A DNA stretch of 64,000 bases from Dysgonomonas sp. PF1-14 (GCF_029892965.1 NZ_JARXWN010000019.1:23375-87374), one strand, 5' to 3'; positions 1-9,236 are shown, numbered from the stretch's first letter. Translations and numbers: made by a program. Notes: generated by a model not told the origin, from the letters alone.

Positions 1-394
1 CCTCGTATTTCTCTAAATCTTCTTTTTTCCTTCTTGGATTTTTCGATAGCAGAGTTTCATATTTGTCGAATGCCTCTTTAGCTTCTTCAAAACGGAATTC
101 CTGTGTGTATATCTGCCCCAGATAGAAAAACGAATCCTGTACATTCTTTTTTGATGCTACCAGCAGGCATTCTTCCGCCTTAGTTAGGTCACTTCCTGTT
201 TCGTACAGGCATACCCCGTACCATTGGTTAAGATTGGCATCTGTAGGCTTGGCTGTATATTCAGCTTCAAAAACAGGTAGAGCCTGCGCGTATTCACCTT
301 TCAGATAGAGATCTTTTGCTTCGGCGAGCGTCTGTGAAAACAGAGCCGGTAAACAACAGACTGAAAGTAATATATAAAATGCTAAACGTTTCAT
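1..394 (-). CDS. TPR-repeat exported protein, C-terminus outside window
   Basis: The reverse strand reads an open frame from an ATG at 394 to the window edge, about 131 residues, so the C-terminal part is missing. It begins with a typical signal peptide (MKRLAFYILL, then a hydrophobic run ending near LFSQ). It continues with helical repeats of TPR character around residues 24-110, with segments such as YLKGEYAQALPVFEAEY and FEEAKEAFDKYE. In Bacteroidales such exported TPR proteins often carry a C-terminal beta-propeller or OmpA-like domain, but that part cannot be seen here. Function is therefore unknown; a periplasmic or envelope scaffold is an inference. Confidence 0.8.
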   Translation of the reverse strand, partial: MKRLAFYILLSVCCLPALFSQTLAEAKDLYLKGEYAQALPVFEAEYTAKPTDANLNQWYGVCLYETGSDLTKAEECLLVASKKNVQDSFFYLGQIYTQEFRFEEAKEAFDKYETLLSKNPRRKKEDLEKYE

Positions 395-473
395 AATAAT
401 ATTCTTCCGATTATTAACGGTTTCAAAGATAAGAATTTATACAACAAGATGCTACAAGTCTAGGAAATTGGTT

Positions 474-481
474 TACTTTTG
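474..481 (+). promoter_or_regulatory. Bacteroidetes -7 box for the DUF486 gene
   Basis: TACTTTTG matches the Bacteroidetes -7 consensus TAnnTTTG and lies about 30 bases before the ATG at 511. No convincing -33 TTTG is seen at the right distance. Confidence 0.5.
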
Positions 482-510
482 CATCGCAAAAATTTAGATT
501 TATAAGACAC

Positions 511-885
511 ATGAACTTAGCTGGTTTATATACAGTTTTATTACTGATCGTTTCCAACATCTTTATGACCTTCGCATGGTATGGACACCTGAAGATGAGA
601 GAATATTCATGGTTTGCTGCCCTGCCACTTTTTGGAGTGATAGCCATCAGTTGGGGAATTGCCTTTTTTGAATATTGCTTTCAGGTACCGGCCAACCGAC
701 TCGGATTTCAGGAAAATGGAGGCCCTTTTTCTCTGATGCAATTAAAAATAATACAGGAGGTGATCACCCTCACTGTATTTGTTTTGTTCAGTACGCTGGC
801 CTTCAAGACAGAAGACCTTAAATGGAATCACCTGCTGGCTTTCGTATTTCTGATAGCAGCTGTATATCTTGTATTCAAGAAATAA
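511..885 (+). CDS. DMT-like DUF486 family membrane protein
   Basis: A 124-residue protein with four predicted membrane helices (about residues 5-22, 36-52, 78-95 and 104-121). It resembles the DUF486 family, small proteins with the fold of half-size drug/metabolite transporters. Typical family features visible are the N-terminal helix followed by AWYGHLK and the central PANRLG segment. Family members have no proven substrate. It has its own -7 box and stands alone between two reverse-strand genes. Confidence 0.85.
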   Translation: MNLAGLYTVLLLIVSNIFMTFAWYGHLKMREYSWFAALPLFGVIAISWGIAFFEYCFQVPANRLGFQENGGPFSLMQLKIIQEVITLTVFVLFSTLAFKTEDLKWNHLLAFVFLIAAVYLVFKK

Positions 886-889
886 TGAC

Positions 890-1663
890 CTAGAAATTAT
901 TGCTCATTATCTGTATGCCGTTCTTTTCGGCATATTCATATTTGTCTTTTATAAAACTATACAAGTTAGGAGACTTGTGTGCTCCGGCTCTACGGGTTTC
1001 ATTAAGGGGCTGTATAAAACCGATGGACAACATCTTACGTTGAAAATTACGCCTATCCAGTTCGCGTCCTAATATTGCTTCATATATTGTCCTTAGCTCC
1101 GGCATTGTGAACTTTTCGGGCAATAGCTCATATCCCACAGGAACAAATCCGATTTGCTTGCGAATAGTCTGTATTGCCGTATTCAATATTTCGCTGTGGT
1201 CGGCATATAGAGGGGGAATTTCATTTATATCGAACCACTCCACATCTTCATACTCATGGGCTACTACATGGGCTTCACCATATTTTATCAATGAATAATA
1301 GCCGAGACTGATGTATCTGTTTGGAGATTGATGTCCATTGCTGGGTGCAACGTAAAATCTTTTCAGCATCTCTTCATTTTCATCAGGCTTAATTCGTCCC
1401 TTTTTCCCGAAAAAGTAGAATTGTTTACAATATACATCATCCAGCCCTGTTCTTTCTTTCAGCACACGAAGAACTGCTTCGTCCGGATCTTCGTCTTTGC
1501 CGACAAACCCTCCGGGAAGCATCCATCTGTCGCTTACCTTAAACTTACATAGTAGCGTTTTAAGGCGGCCTCCATGAAAAGCGAGAATGATGCAATCGAC
1601 AGAAATATTCGGAATAAATATTTCCTGATCATGAGCTATAATAGTAGATTTTTCTTTTTGCAT
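890..1663 (-). CDS. Nudix-fold transcriptional regulator (NrtR/AraR type)
   Basis: An N-terminal Nudix domain (about residues 15-150) is followed by a winged-helix DNA-binding region (about 170-245), the layout of NrtR and of the Bacteroides arabinose regulator AraR. The Nudix box starts well (GFVGKDEDPDE) but continues as RVLKERTG where the family has REUXEEXG, so two metal-binding glutamates are replaced by V and R. This suggests a ligand sensor without hydrolase activity. The frame is open to 1723, but the ATG at 1663 follows the upstream stop closely and avoids overlap, so I prefer it. The effector is unknown; no sugar genes lie beside it. Confidence 0.8.
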   Translation of the reverse strand: MQKEKSTIIAHDQEIFIPNISVDCIILAFHGGRLKTLLCKFKVSDRWMLPGGFVGKDEDPDEAVLRVLKERTGLDDVYCKQFYFFGKKGRIKPDENEEMLKRFYVAPSNGHQSPNRYISLGYYSLIKYGEAHVVAHEYEDVEWFDINEIPPLYADHSEILNTAIQTIRKQIGFVPVGYELLPEKFTMPELRTIYEAILGRELDRRNFQRKMLSIGFIQPLNETRRAGAHKSPNLYSFIKDKYEYAEKNGIQIMSNNF

Positions 1664-1679
1664 AAGCTTAAGGATTTTC

Positions 1680-2525
1680 TCATTTAATATTATCCCCAGC
1701 TTCTTTATTCTTTTTGTTATCAAGGTAATAAATATGATATTCCGCTTTTTCTTTCGCAGTTTTAAGACTGTCGAGCTGGAGCATCATGTTTGATAAATGA
1801 AAAGATTTTGAAACCGCAGATTTTATAGTTTGTGATAAAATATATGAATACTTACCCTGTCCTTCGAGGGTAACAGTCAGTGGTTTGTCTTCGTGTGAAT
1901 AAATGAATCCTCCGATTCCGTTTTCGTTAGCTCCGGCAAATCTGATAATTTCATAACTCTTATCCATATTAGAGAATCGGTAATTGAGGCCATCATCGTT
2001 TACAGGAAGTGATTCCATAAAAGAGCCGTCTCTTGCCGCAACTCTTATTTTATTGTGTTTTTGTACTCCTACAAATACACTTTCTATATACAACACACCA
2101 TCATCGCCCACCCCCGAACGCAAGGTAGTAGCCGTAATAGCCTCTCCCGATATTGTTTCTTTCGGAACATATGCCCCCGACTCCTGATAATCTTTATTCC
2201 GTTGATAGATAAATTGTCTTTTTGCTTTTTCCAGTTGCGGGTTATACAAGGTTATCAACGAATCACATTCTGTGATAATTTGTACATTTTCGGCACGCCT
2301 TATCGTATCCAGTAAAGCTAATCCTGCCCTTATTTCATCAAACGATTTAGGATACAATATCTTTATACTGTCCAGTTCCTCTTTAGCTTCTATATACTTT
2401 TTCTGTTCGTACAAATGTCGGGCTGTATCCAGCCTTAATCTGGCACCATCATCTTTTGCTCCACATGCAAAAAAAAAGACTGACAGAAATACTAATGCAT
2501 TTCTAATATAACTCCACACTGTCAT
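1680..2525 (-). CDS. Hypothetical lipoprotein
   Basis: A 281-residue protein with a lipoprotein signal peptide: a hydrophobic stretch followed by FFFACG, with the likely lipidated Cys at residue 21. After it comes an alpha-helical region with a TPR-like helix pair (LYEQKKYIEAKEELDSI), then a mixed beta-rich region about 140-235. I do not recognise a named family. It lies just upstream of, and on the same strand as, the Nudix-type regulator, so the two may be co-transcribed. Envelope location is inferred from the lipobox only. Confidence 0.75.
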   Translation of the reverse strand: MTVWSYIRNALVFLSVFFFACGAKDDGARLRLDTARHLYEQKKYIEAKEELDSIKILYPKSFDEIRAGLALLDTIRRAENVQIITECDSLITLYNPQLEKAKRQFIYQRNKDYQESGAYVPKETISGEAITATTLRSGVGDDGVLYIESVFVGVQKHNKIRVAARDGSFMESLPVNDDGLNYRFSNMDKSYEIIRFAGANENGIGGFIYSHEDKPLTVTLEGQGKYSYILSQTIKSAVSKSFHLSNMMLQLDSLKTAKEKAEYHIYYLDNKKNKEAGDNIK

Positions 2526-2927
2526 ACGCTTCGCAAAGAATTATTCTGGGTAAAATTTGTAATCTGGTACCAAATTACAAATTATTTTAGGTTTTAAGAC
2601 ATTATTATACATTAATTTATCATTATTGTACTTAAAATGCACATAATCACTAACATTTTTTGACTCCTTAAGAGGGGGGAATAAACAATCTCCATCAAAT
2701 ACAGCACGAAAGCTATATTTATAATGTCCTTTAACATTTATATGTGACAAAATGTTTTGTTTTGCGCTTCGTTATATATGAAGCGGTCATACTTCAATAC
2801 AGAAAGTTTATCCGGATTAAGAGTACGACCTCAAACCATATTTAACAAACAGAATTATTATCTTTACAGCCAGAAAACCGTTTATTGCGGTTCAATATTA
2901 GTCATAATATAAAACACGTACAACGAT
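2526..2927. other. Intergenic stretch, 402 bp
   Basis: This AT-rich divergent gap separates the lipoprotein from the CCA-adding enzyme. It holds one 69-codon reverse frame (2541-2750) without recognisable motifs, which may be a small gene or chance. No clear hairpin or -7 box was identified. Confidence 0.4.
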
Positions 2928-4370
2928 TTGCACGACAACGATAATATACAGAATATACTGAAAGGAAAATTTTCAGGTGAAATATTTGAGATCATTTCGC
3001 AAACAGCCGACAATATGCAGCTAGAATGTTATGCTATAGGCGGATATGTGCGCGACATATTCTTGCATCGCCCATCGAAAGACATTGATATAGTCACTGT
3101 AGGAAAAGGTATAGAACTGGCTGAAGCCATCGCCAAAGAATTAGGGAGGAAAGCGAAACTGTCTGTATTTAAGAGTTTTGGGACAGCCCAGATAAAATAT
3201 AAAGATACAGAGATAGAATTTGTAGGAGCGCGTAAAGAGTCGTACCAAAGAGACTCCCGCAAACCGATAGTGGAAGATGGCACACTCGAAGACGACCAGA
3301 ATCGCAGAGACTTTACGATCAATGCTCTGGCTGTATGCCTCAACGGTGAGAGATTTGGTGAATTACTCGACCCCTTTGGCGGATTGCAGGATATGGAGAA
3401 CCTCATTATTCGTACACCGCTCGACCCCGACATCACTTTTAGCGACGATCCGTTGCGTATGATGCGTGCTATCCGTTTCTCGTCGCAGCTGGGATTCGAT
3501 ATAGAACCGGAGACATTCGATGCCATCACCCGCAATAAAGAACGAATAGAGATAATCTCTAAAGAACGGATAATAGATGAACTGAACAAAATAGTATTGT
3601 CACCAAAACCTTCGATTGGCTTCCTGCAACTCGACCAGACAGGGTTGTTGCAACTGATATTTCCTGAACTTGTAGCCCTGAAAGGTGCTGAAACAAAGGA
3701 TGGAGTAGGGCATAAGGATAACTTTTATCATACACTTGCCGTACTGGATAATATAGCGAAAAAGACCGATGACCTATGGTTGCGCTGGGCTGCCATATTG
3801 CACGATATAGCCAAGCCGGCAACAAAAAGATGGGATAAAAAACTGGGATGGACATTCCACAACCATAACTTCATCGGAGAGAAAATGATTCCGGGTATTT
3901 TTCGCCGGATGAAACTGCCACTGAACGAAAAAATGAAGTATGTGCAAAAAATGGTGACGTTACACATGCGTCCTCAGGTACTGGTAGATGAGGAAATATC
4001 CGATTCGGCTGTACGCCGCCTTCTTTTTGAGGCCGGAAACGATATAGAAGATCTGATGGTGCTATGCGAAGCAGATATAACGTCTAAAAATTCGGACAAG
4101 GTACGCCGCTATCTCAACAATTTCAAGATTGTTCGCCAAAAGCTGAAAGACATAGAGGAAAAAGACCATGTACGCAATTTTCAACCGCCAATATCGGGCG
4201 AAGAGATCATGGAGATATTCGGACTTGCACCAAGCGCCGAAGTCGGCCGCCTGAAATCGTCCGTAAAAGACGCTATTCTGGACGGAGTGATACCTAATGA
4301 ATATGAGGCAGCGTATCAGTATTTGATGGAGAAAGCAAAGAAGATAGGATTGGAACCTAAAAAGAACTAA
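2928..4370 (+). CDS. cca: CCA-adding tRNA nucleotidyltransferase with HD domain
   Basis: This 480-residue enzyme of the class II nucleotidyltransferase/poly(A) polymerase family adds or repairs the 3' CCA of tRNAs. Visible motifs are the flexible-loop GGYVRD (residues 38-43), the catalytic DID (52-54), RRDFTINA (126-133) that binds the nucleotide, and a C-terminal HD phosphohydrolase domain with LHDIAKP at about 291. The tRNA-Pro gene in this window lacks an encoded CCA, which fits the need for it. No in-frame ATG exists upstream; the frame appears to start at TTG 2928, as the next ATG would cut into the head domain. folA follows after five bases, suggesting an operon. Confidence 0.93.
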   Translation: MHDNDNIQNILKGKFSGEIFEIISQTADNMQLECYAIGGYVRDIFLHRPSKDIDIVTVGKGIELAEAIAKELGRKAKLSVFKSFGTAQIKYKDTEIEFVGARKESYQRDSRKPIVEDGTLEDDQNRRDFTINALAVCLNGERFGELLDPFGGLQDMENLIIRTPLDPDITFSDDPLRMMRAIRFSSQLGFDIEPETFDAITRNKERIEIISKERIIDELNKIVLSPKPSIGFLQLDQTGLLQLIFPELVALKGAETKDGVGHKDNFYHTLAVLDNIAKKTDDLWLRWAAILHDIAKPATKRWDKKLGWTFHNHNFIGEKMIPGIFRRMKLPLNEKMKYVQKMVTLHMRPQVLVDEEISDSAVRRLLFEAGNDIEDLMVLCEADITSKNSDKVRRYLNNFKIVRQKLKDIEEKDHVRNFQPPISGEEIMEIFGLAPSAEVGRLKSSVKDAILDGVIPNEYEAAYQYLMEKAKKIGLEPKKN

Positions 4371-4375
4371 TAGAT

Positions 4376-4879
4376 ATGACAACTACAAAATCAATCATAG
4401 TAGCGGCAGACGAAAACAACGCCATCGGTAAAGACAACAACCTGCTTTGCTATCTGCCCAACGATCTTAAATTCTTTAAGTCTGTAACAGAAGGCTATCC
4501 CGTAATTATGGGGCGCAAAACATACGAGTCGTTGCCCAAAGGTGCGCTGCCCAACAGGCGGAACATAGTGATAACAAGAAACAAAGACTTGCACTTTGAA
4601 CGTTGCGAAATGGTATCGTCCATTGACGAAGCCATAGAGTTGTGCAAGGATGAGCCTCAACTGTTCTTTATAGGCGGAGGCACTATTTATAAAGAGGCTG
4701 TTAAGATTGCCGACAAGCTGTACCTGACGCGCATACACCACAAGTTTGAGGGTACGGATACATTTTTTCCCGATGTGGATATGGCAGTCTGGAAAGAGAT
4801 GTCGAAAGAAGATCATGAGCCGGACGAGAAGCATAAATACGGATATAGTTTTATTACATTTCAGAAAATAAAACGTTAA
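4376..4879 (+). CDS. folA: Dihydrofolate reductase
   Basis: A 167-residue protein of usual length that reduces dihydrofolate to tetrahydrofolate with NADPH. Visible are the N-terminal strand IIVAAD, the Met20-loop region NAIGKDNNL, LPNDLKFFK with the substrate-binding acid at D30, the NADPH-binding VIMGRKTYESLP, and FFIGGGTIYKEA near residue 98. It starts five bases after the cca stop and is probably co-transcribed with it. Confidence 0.96.
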   Translation: MTTTKSIIVAADENNAIGKDNNLLCYLPNDLKFFKSVTEGYPVIMGRKTYESLPKGALPNRRNIVITRNKDLHFERCEMVSSIDEAIELCKDEPQLFFIGGGTIYKEAVKIADKLYLTRIHHKFEGTDTFFPDVDMAVWKEMSKEDHEPDEKHKYGYSFITFQKIKR

Positions 4880-4883
4880 TATT

Positions 4884-4915
4884 CTTGCTTATATTAAATA
4901 AACATCCTATTTTTG
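4884..4915 (+). promoter_or_regulatory. Promoter of rpmH
   Basis: TATTTTTG at 4908-4915 fits the Bacteroidetes -7 consensus; a CTTG at 4884-4887 lies 20 bases upstream, close to the -33 spacing. The start codon of rpmH is about 48 bases downstream. Confidence 0.55.
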
Positions 4916-4962
4916 CAACCCGAAACTCGAGAAAGAAATAATAACAGAAAATACATATAGCG

Positions 4963-5115
4963 ATGAAAAGAACTTTTCAACCATCTAACAGAAAGAGAAA
5001 AAACAAACATGGTTTTCGCTCAAGAATGGCTACTGCAAACGGACGCAGAGTACTAGCTTCACGCAGAGCTAAAGGAAGAGCAAAACTTACAGTTTCTGAC
5101 GAATTTCCTAAATAA
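4963..5115 (+). CDS. rpmH: 50S ribosomal protein bL34
   Basis: A 50-residue, very basic protein read from ATG 4963: it begins [18 protein letters not shown] and contains the family hallmark [15 protein letters not shown] and [10 protein letters not shown]. bL34 is a component of the large ribosomal subunit, normally 44-52 residues. It stands alone, with its own promoter upstream and a strong terminator downstream (5147-5175). Confidence 0.97.
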   Translation: MKRTFQPSNRKRKNKHGFRSRMATANGRRVLASRRAKGRAKLTVSDEFPK

Positions 5116-5146
5116 TAAGGAATAAGCGAAATTTTAAGCATACGAC

Positions 5147-5177
5147 AAAGTAAGGATTGATAAAATCCTTACTTTTG
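5147..5177 (+). terminator. Terminator of rpmH, overlapping the next promoter
   Basis: A perfect 12-bp stem (5147-5158 with 5164-5175) and 5-base loop, followed by TTG and T-rich sequence. The right arm contains TACTTTTG (5170-5177), a good -7 box for cvpA, so the same bases may end one transcript and start the next. Confidence 0.75.
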
Positions 5178-5202
5178 TTGTTTATAGATAATTGAATATA
5201 TT

Positions 5203-5697
5203 ATGAACTGGTTCGACCTTCTTGTTGTCATACTGTTCGTAGCAGCCTTTATCAGGGGGTGCTTTTCAGGATTTATTATGCAGGCTGCATCGCTTGCAGG
5301 TATTATACTGGGTGCTATCTTTGCCGGAAAATTATCGGAAATCATTGCGCCTAAACTGGCGGAGTTGACAAACGCTACTCCTCACATCATAGGCCCATTG
5401 TCATATATAGTAGCATTTATTGCTATTCTGGTAGCACTTTTCTTTGCTGGTAAATTGTTGGAATCGTTTGCCGACGCTCTGGAAATGAATACACTGAACA
5501 GGCTGGCAGGAGGGCTCTTCTCCGCAGCAAAGTGGATTGTCATATTCAGCATATTACTGAACCTGCTCATAGAATTTGACCAGAATAAGAGCATAATAAA
5601 AGAGGATGTGCGCGAAGCCTCCCACACTTATCCTCTTATGATCGAAATCGCAAAAACAGTTATTCCTTACCTCCGCTTCGACTGGATCAGTCAGTAG
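5203..5697 (+). CDS. CvpA family membrane protein
   Basis: 164 residues with four hydrophobic helices (about 5-22, 28-45, 63-83, 103-122). The opening MNWFDLLVVILFVAAFIRG and the motif GFIMQAASLAGII are typical of the CvpA family. The family is linked to colicin V production and envelope stress in enterobacteria, but its biochemical role is not settled. The 3' end overlaps that of the convergent thioredoxin gene by 11 bases. Confidence 0.85.
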   Translation: MNWFDLLVVILFVAAFIRGCFSGFIMQAASLAGIILGAIFAGKLSEIIAPKLAELTNATPHIIGPLSYIVAFIAILVALFFAGKLLESFADALEMNTLNRLAGGLFSAAKWIVIFSILLNLLIEFDQNKSIIKEDVREASHTYPLMIEIAKTVIPYLRFDWISQ

Positions 5698-6112
5698 TTT
5701 TCCCGGAATATGTTTTCACTACATTTATCAGATCGTTTTTTGACTGTAGCCCTTTCAGACGTGTCACTTCCTTTCCGTCTTTATACACCACGATGGTAGG
5801 CAACGCCTGAATACCTAATCCTACAGCTAACCCTTTGTAATTATCTATATTCAGTTTAGCTATTTTCACCGAATCTTTATATTCTACGGCAATCTCTTCC
5901 AGCAGAGGTGCTATACGGCGGCAAGGGGCACACCACGCCGCCCAGAAATCGACCAGCACAAGGCCTTTTTCTGTCTCTTTAGCATAATTAGATGTGGACA
6001 AAATCACCACCGGGGACTTTTCTTTTGGCTTATCCTTTGCCTGTGTCAATAGGGGGAAACCAATGGTTAGCATGACTGATGCAAACAAGGCTAGTTTTAT
6101 CTTATTTATCAT
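5687..6112 (-). CDS. Exported thioredoxin-like protein
   Basis: 141 residues: an N-terminal signal peptide or anchor (residues 1-26, ending near LLTQA) and one thioredoxin domain. The redox motif is WCAPC with cysteines 61 and 64, a variant of the usual CGPC, preceded by VDFWAAW. The cis-proline region ALPTIVVYKDGKEV is present. It likely handles disulfides in the periplasm. It is convergent with cvpA, and a -7 box lies upstream at 6146-6153. Confidence 0.9.
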   Translation of the reverse strand: MINKIKLALFASVMLTIGFPLLTQAKDKPKEKSPVVILSTSNYAKETEKGLVLVDFWAAWCAPCRRIAPLLEEIAVEYKDSVKIAKLNIDNYKGLAVGLGIQALPTIVVYKDGKEVTRLKGLQSKNDLINVVKTYSGKTTD

Positions 6113-6145
6113 AATCTCTTTTGATTTTTTATACTTATATCAGTG

Positions 6146-6153
6146 CAAATATA
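6146..6153 (-). promoter_or_regulatory. -7 box of the thioredoxin gene
   Basis: On the reverse strand TATATTTG matches TAnnTTTG about 34 bases before the thioredoxin ATG. Confidence 0.5.
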
Positions 6154-6229
6154 ATAGCTTTAATCTATTAAATATCGACTCTTATCACTATTTATACATT
6201 TTTTAAAGTATAGATACAGTAAAATGAAT

Positions 6230-6237
6230 TACTTTTG
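6230..6237 (+). promoter_or_regulatory. -7 box of the glycine-lipid operon
   Basis: TACTTTTG matches TAnnTTTG, 30 bases before the ATG of glsA. Confidence 0.5.
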
Positions 6238-6266
6238 TATAAAGAAAGGTATATCAACATTCAGAC

Positions 6267-7097
6267 ATGAATAAAGAACCCCAGATACTGGATTTAGACA
6301 AAATATTGCAGGAAAAGGCGCCTGACATTTATAGCAAGATGCCGCGTTTTGTTCTAAATTACCTGAAGCGAAAGATCCATCTGGACGAACTGAACGAAAT
6401 ACTCACCATCTATGCAGACAAGCAAGGTGTAGACTTTATGCAGGCTGTTGTAGGGTACTTCAATCTCACACTCGATGTTAACGGATTAGAAAATATTCCG
6501 AAGAACGGACGCTATATCTTTGCATCCAATCATCCGCTGGGAGGGCTCGATGGGATTTGCCTGTCGGCAGTAATAGGAGAACATTTCGATAAGAAGATAA
6601 AATATGTGGTAAACGATTTTCTCTACTTCATCCGCAACCTACAGCCGATATTCCTGCCTGTTAACAAATATGGGAAACAGTCGCGGGAAGCAGCAAATAC
6701 AACAAATGAAGCTTATAACTCAGATGACCAGATAGTCACCTTTCCGGCGGGGCTGTGCTCGCGTCGTGAAAAGGGAATGATCAGAGACCTGACATGGCAA
6801 AAGAATTTCATAATAAAAGCTATAGAAACCAAAAGAGACATAGTTCCCGTCTACTTTAATGGGGAAAATTCAAATTTCTTTTATAGATTTGCAAATATTA
6901 GGAAAAAACTGGGGGTAAAGTTCAATGTAGAATTGGTCTTTTTACCGGACGAGATGTTTAAGAACAAAAACGAGCGATTTTCCATCACCATTGGTGAGCC
7001 CATACCTTATGCCTTCTTCGACAACACAAAAAGTGCTGTGGAGTGGGCCGGATATGTAAAGGAAAAGGCGTATAATCTAGCGAATACAAACAAATAA
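6267..7097 (+). CDS. glsA: GlsA-like O-acyltransferase (glycine lipid synthesis)
   Basis: 276 residues with a PlsC-type acyltransferase core. The catalytic block reads NHPLGGLDG (residues 88-96), with His89 and Asp95; the spacing is HX5D rather than HX4D, as is common in this hemolysin-like subfamily. FPAGLCSRR near residue 160 is the second block. In Bacteroides thetaiotaomicron, GlsA adds the O-linked acyl chain to N-acyl-3-hydroxyacyl glycine (commendamide), giving glycine lipids. The next gene, three bases downstream, is the matching N-acyltransferase, which supports the assignment. Confidence 0.85.
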   Translation: MNKEPQILDLDKILQEKAPDIYSKMPRFVLNYLKRKIHLDELNEILTIYADKQGVDFMQAVVGYFNLTLDVNGLENIPKNGRYIFASNHPLGGLDGICLSAVIGEHFDKKIKYVVNDFLYFIRNLQPIFLPVNKYGKQSREAANTTNEAYNSDDQIVTFPAGLCSRREKGMIRDLTWQKNFIIKAIETKRDIVPVYFNGENSNFFYRFANIRKKLGVKFNVELVFLPDEMFKNKNERFSITIGEPIPYAFFDNTKSAVEWAGYVKEKAYNLANTNK

Positions 7098-7100
7098 TAG

Positions 7101-8165
7101 ATGGAAACAATCATCGCACCTATTGATAAGACTTTATTGAAAGCCGAATTGACTAAGGATAAGTTCCTCAGGCATACAAATAAGGCTCACAATGAAATCT
7201 ATATAATTACTCATCACAATTCGCCGTATGTGATGCAGGAGATCGGGCGTCTGCGCGAGATTGCGTTCCGTTACTACGGGGGTGGTACCGGTAAAGCGGT
7301 AGACATCGACGAATACGATACGATGGACAACCCATACAAGCAGTTAATTGTATGGAATCCTGAAGCTGAGGAGATAATAGGCGGTTACAGATTTATATGC
7401 GGGCCGGACATCTGTTTCGATGATAACGGTGAGCCTGTGTTGGCAACATCGCACCTGTTTCATTTCTCCAAGAAGTTTATAAAAGAATACCTGCCCTACA
7501 CTTTCGAACTGGGACGGTCTTTCGTTACACTCGAATACCAGTCTACACTGGCCGGATCGAAAGGAATATTTGCGCTCGACAATCTGTGGGATGGGCTGGG
7601 AGCGTTGTCTGTCGCCGATCCTTCTATGAAGTATTTCTTTGGCAAGGTGACAATGTACGATACATACAATACCAATGCAAGGGACATGATCCTATACTTT
7701 CTCAACAAGTACTTCCCGGATCCCGACACACTGGTATGGCCTAAACAGGCACTTCAGATAGAAACTGACAAAAAGAAACTGAAGAAACTATTCGACGGTG
7801 AATCGTTCAAAACCGATTACAAGATATTAAACACATCGGTACGAAAACTTGATCTTAATATTCCCCCATTGGTAAATGCATATATGAGCCTGTCGCCACA
7901 GATGAAAGTATTTGGCACAGCAGTGAACGACACTTTCGGCAATGTGGAGGAAACAGGCATACTCATCAATGTAGATGAAATACTGGAGGAGAAAAAGAAA
8001 AGACATATAGAATCGTATCTGAGAGATAAACCATCGAAACGCTTCCTCAAACGGCTGCGCCAGATGATAAACTGGAGCTGGACGAAGAACGAAAACAAAC
8101 CGAAGAAAAGAAATGAAGGCTTTTTTACAATCTCCCGTAGGAGTAATAGAAATAACAGAGTCTGA
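7101..8165 (+). CDS. glsB: GlsB-like GNAT N-acyltransferase (commendamide synthase)
   Basis: 354 residues of the acyl-ACP-dependent GNAT/hemolysin-like N-acyltransferase family. Visible family features are IGRLREIAFRYYGGGTG (about residue 48), the IVWNPEAEEIIGGYR strand (about 83) and ELGRSFVTLEYQ (about 136). GlsB attaches a 3-hydroxy fatty acid to glycine, giving commendamide, the precursor used by GlsA. The glsA-glsB order and spacing form an operon. The last 53 bases overlap the next gene, ogt, in another frame. Confidence 0.85.
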   Translation: METIIAPIDKTLLKAELTKDKFLRHTNKAHNEIYIITHHNSPYVMQEIGRLREIAFRYYGGGTGKAVDIDEYDTMDNPYKQLIVWNPEAEEIIGGYRFICGPDICFDDNGEPVLATSHLFHFSKKFIKEYLPYTFELGRSFVTLEYQSTLAGSKGIFALDNLWDGLGALSVADPSMKYFFGKVTMYDTYNTNARDMILYFLNKYFPDPDTLVWPKQALQIETDKKKLKKLFDGESFKTDYKILNTSVRKLDLNIPPLVNAYMSLSPQMKVFGTAVNDTFGNVEETGILINVDEILEEKKKRHIESYLRDKPSKRFLKRLRQMINWSWTKNENKPKKRNEGFFTISRRSNRNNRV

Positions 8166-8607
8166 CGGATATATCTCTGCGGTCAGAATTGTAAGCGAAG
8201 CAATTTCAGTTAACAATGTTGCACCCACCCACCTGCTCCAAAAAGCGATATCCCAACTGGAAGAATACTTCGCAGGAGAAAGACAAGAATTTGACCTTCC
8301 ACTTAAACAGGAAGGAACACCTTTTCAACAAAAAGCATGGGGCTACCTCAATACCATCCCTTACGGACAAACGGTTTCATACAAAAACGAAGCCATAGCT
8401 ATAAGCTCTGCCAATGCTTGTCGTGCAGTAGGTTCTGCCAACGGGCGAAACAATATTGCCATCATAGTACCTTGCCACCGCGTAGTGAATGAAGGAAAAG
8501 GCTTGGGCGGATATGCCTACGGACTAGATGTAAAACGCTATTTGTTACAATTAGAATTACGCAATAAAGATATTTTCCTATGCTCGACCTATCCCGATAC
8601 AAAATAA
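8113..8607 (+). CDS. ogt: O6-methylguanine-DNA methyltransferase
   Basis: 164 residues; a suicide DNA-repair protein that moves the methyl group of O6-methylguanine to its own cysteine. The active site PCHRV is present with Cys121, preceded by the DNA-binding helix segment CRAVGSANGRN. The length fits Ogt without an Ada domain. It overlaps glsB by 53 bases at its start and maf by 28 at its end, so translation of this block is probably coupled. Confidence 0.93.
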   Translation: MKAFLQSPVGVIEITESDGYISAVRIVSEAISVNNVAPTHLLQKAISQLEEYFAGERQEFDLPLKQEGTPFQQKAWGYLNTIPYGQTVSYKNEAIAISSANACRAVGSANGRNNIAIIVPCHRVVNEGKGLGGYAYGLDVKRYLLQLELRNKDIFLCSTYPDTK

Positions 8608-9158
8608 TACTGGCATCGAACTCCCCACGCAGGAAAGAACTACTGTCGGGCTTAGACCTTAGCTATGAAGTGAAAACGTTACCCGATATAGACGAGTCAT
8701 ACCCCGATACATTGCAGGGAATGGATATTGCCTTGTGTATAGCAAAAGAGAAAGCTGATGCCTATAGTGATCATATCAAAGAAGATACGTTACTGATCAC
8801 AGCCGACACTATTGTAGTACTTGACGGAAAAGTATATGGCAAGCCGCAGGACGAAAGCGAAGCAAAGCAAATGCTGCGTGACCTGTCTGGTAAAACGCAC
8901 GAAGTGCTGACAGGGGTATGCATCACCACAAAGGCTAAACAGAAAGTATTTGGTGTAGCATCCGAAGTGCGTTTCGCACAGTTGGAAGAGGACGAAATCG
9001 AATATTATGTAAACAAATACAAACCTTTGGATAAGGCTGGTGCATACGGTGTGCAGGAATGGATAGGGTATATTGCCGTAGAATATATCTCTGGCTCTTA
9101 TTTCAACATTATGGGCTTACCTATACAACGGCTGTATCAGGAGTTGAAGAATTTTTGA
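8580..9158 (+). CDS. maf: Maf-like nucleoside triphosphate pyrophosphatase
   Basis: 192 residues with the family N-terminal signature LASNSPRRKELL (residues 11-22) and the acid-rich ADTIVVLDGKVYGKP block near residue 80. Maf proteins hydrolyse non-canonical or canonical NTPs (dTTP/UTP for YhdE type) to monophosphates and are linked to septum inhibition. It overlaps ogt by 28 bases in another frame. Confidence 0.93.
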   Translation: MLDLSRYKIILASNSPRRKELLSGLDLSYEVKTLPDIDESYPDTLQGMDIALCIAKEKADAYSDHIKEDTLLITADTIVVLDGKVYGKPQDESEAKQMLRDLSGKTHEVLTGVCITTKAKQKVFGVASEVRFAQLEEDEIEYYVNKYKPLDKAGAYGVQEWIGYIAVEYISGSYFNIMGLPIQRLYQELKNF

Positions 9159-9236
9159 ACTTTACAATACACACAAAGACAAAAGATAAGCCCGCTTTCC
9201 GCGTTTACAAAAATAAAAAACAGCTATCTTTAGCAC

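Noticed and set aside
2541..2750. 69-codon reverse frame before the lipoprotein gene
   Set aside because: No recognisable family or promoter; kept only as a note in the intergenic entry.
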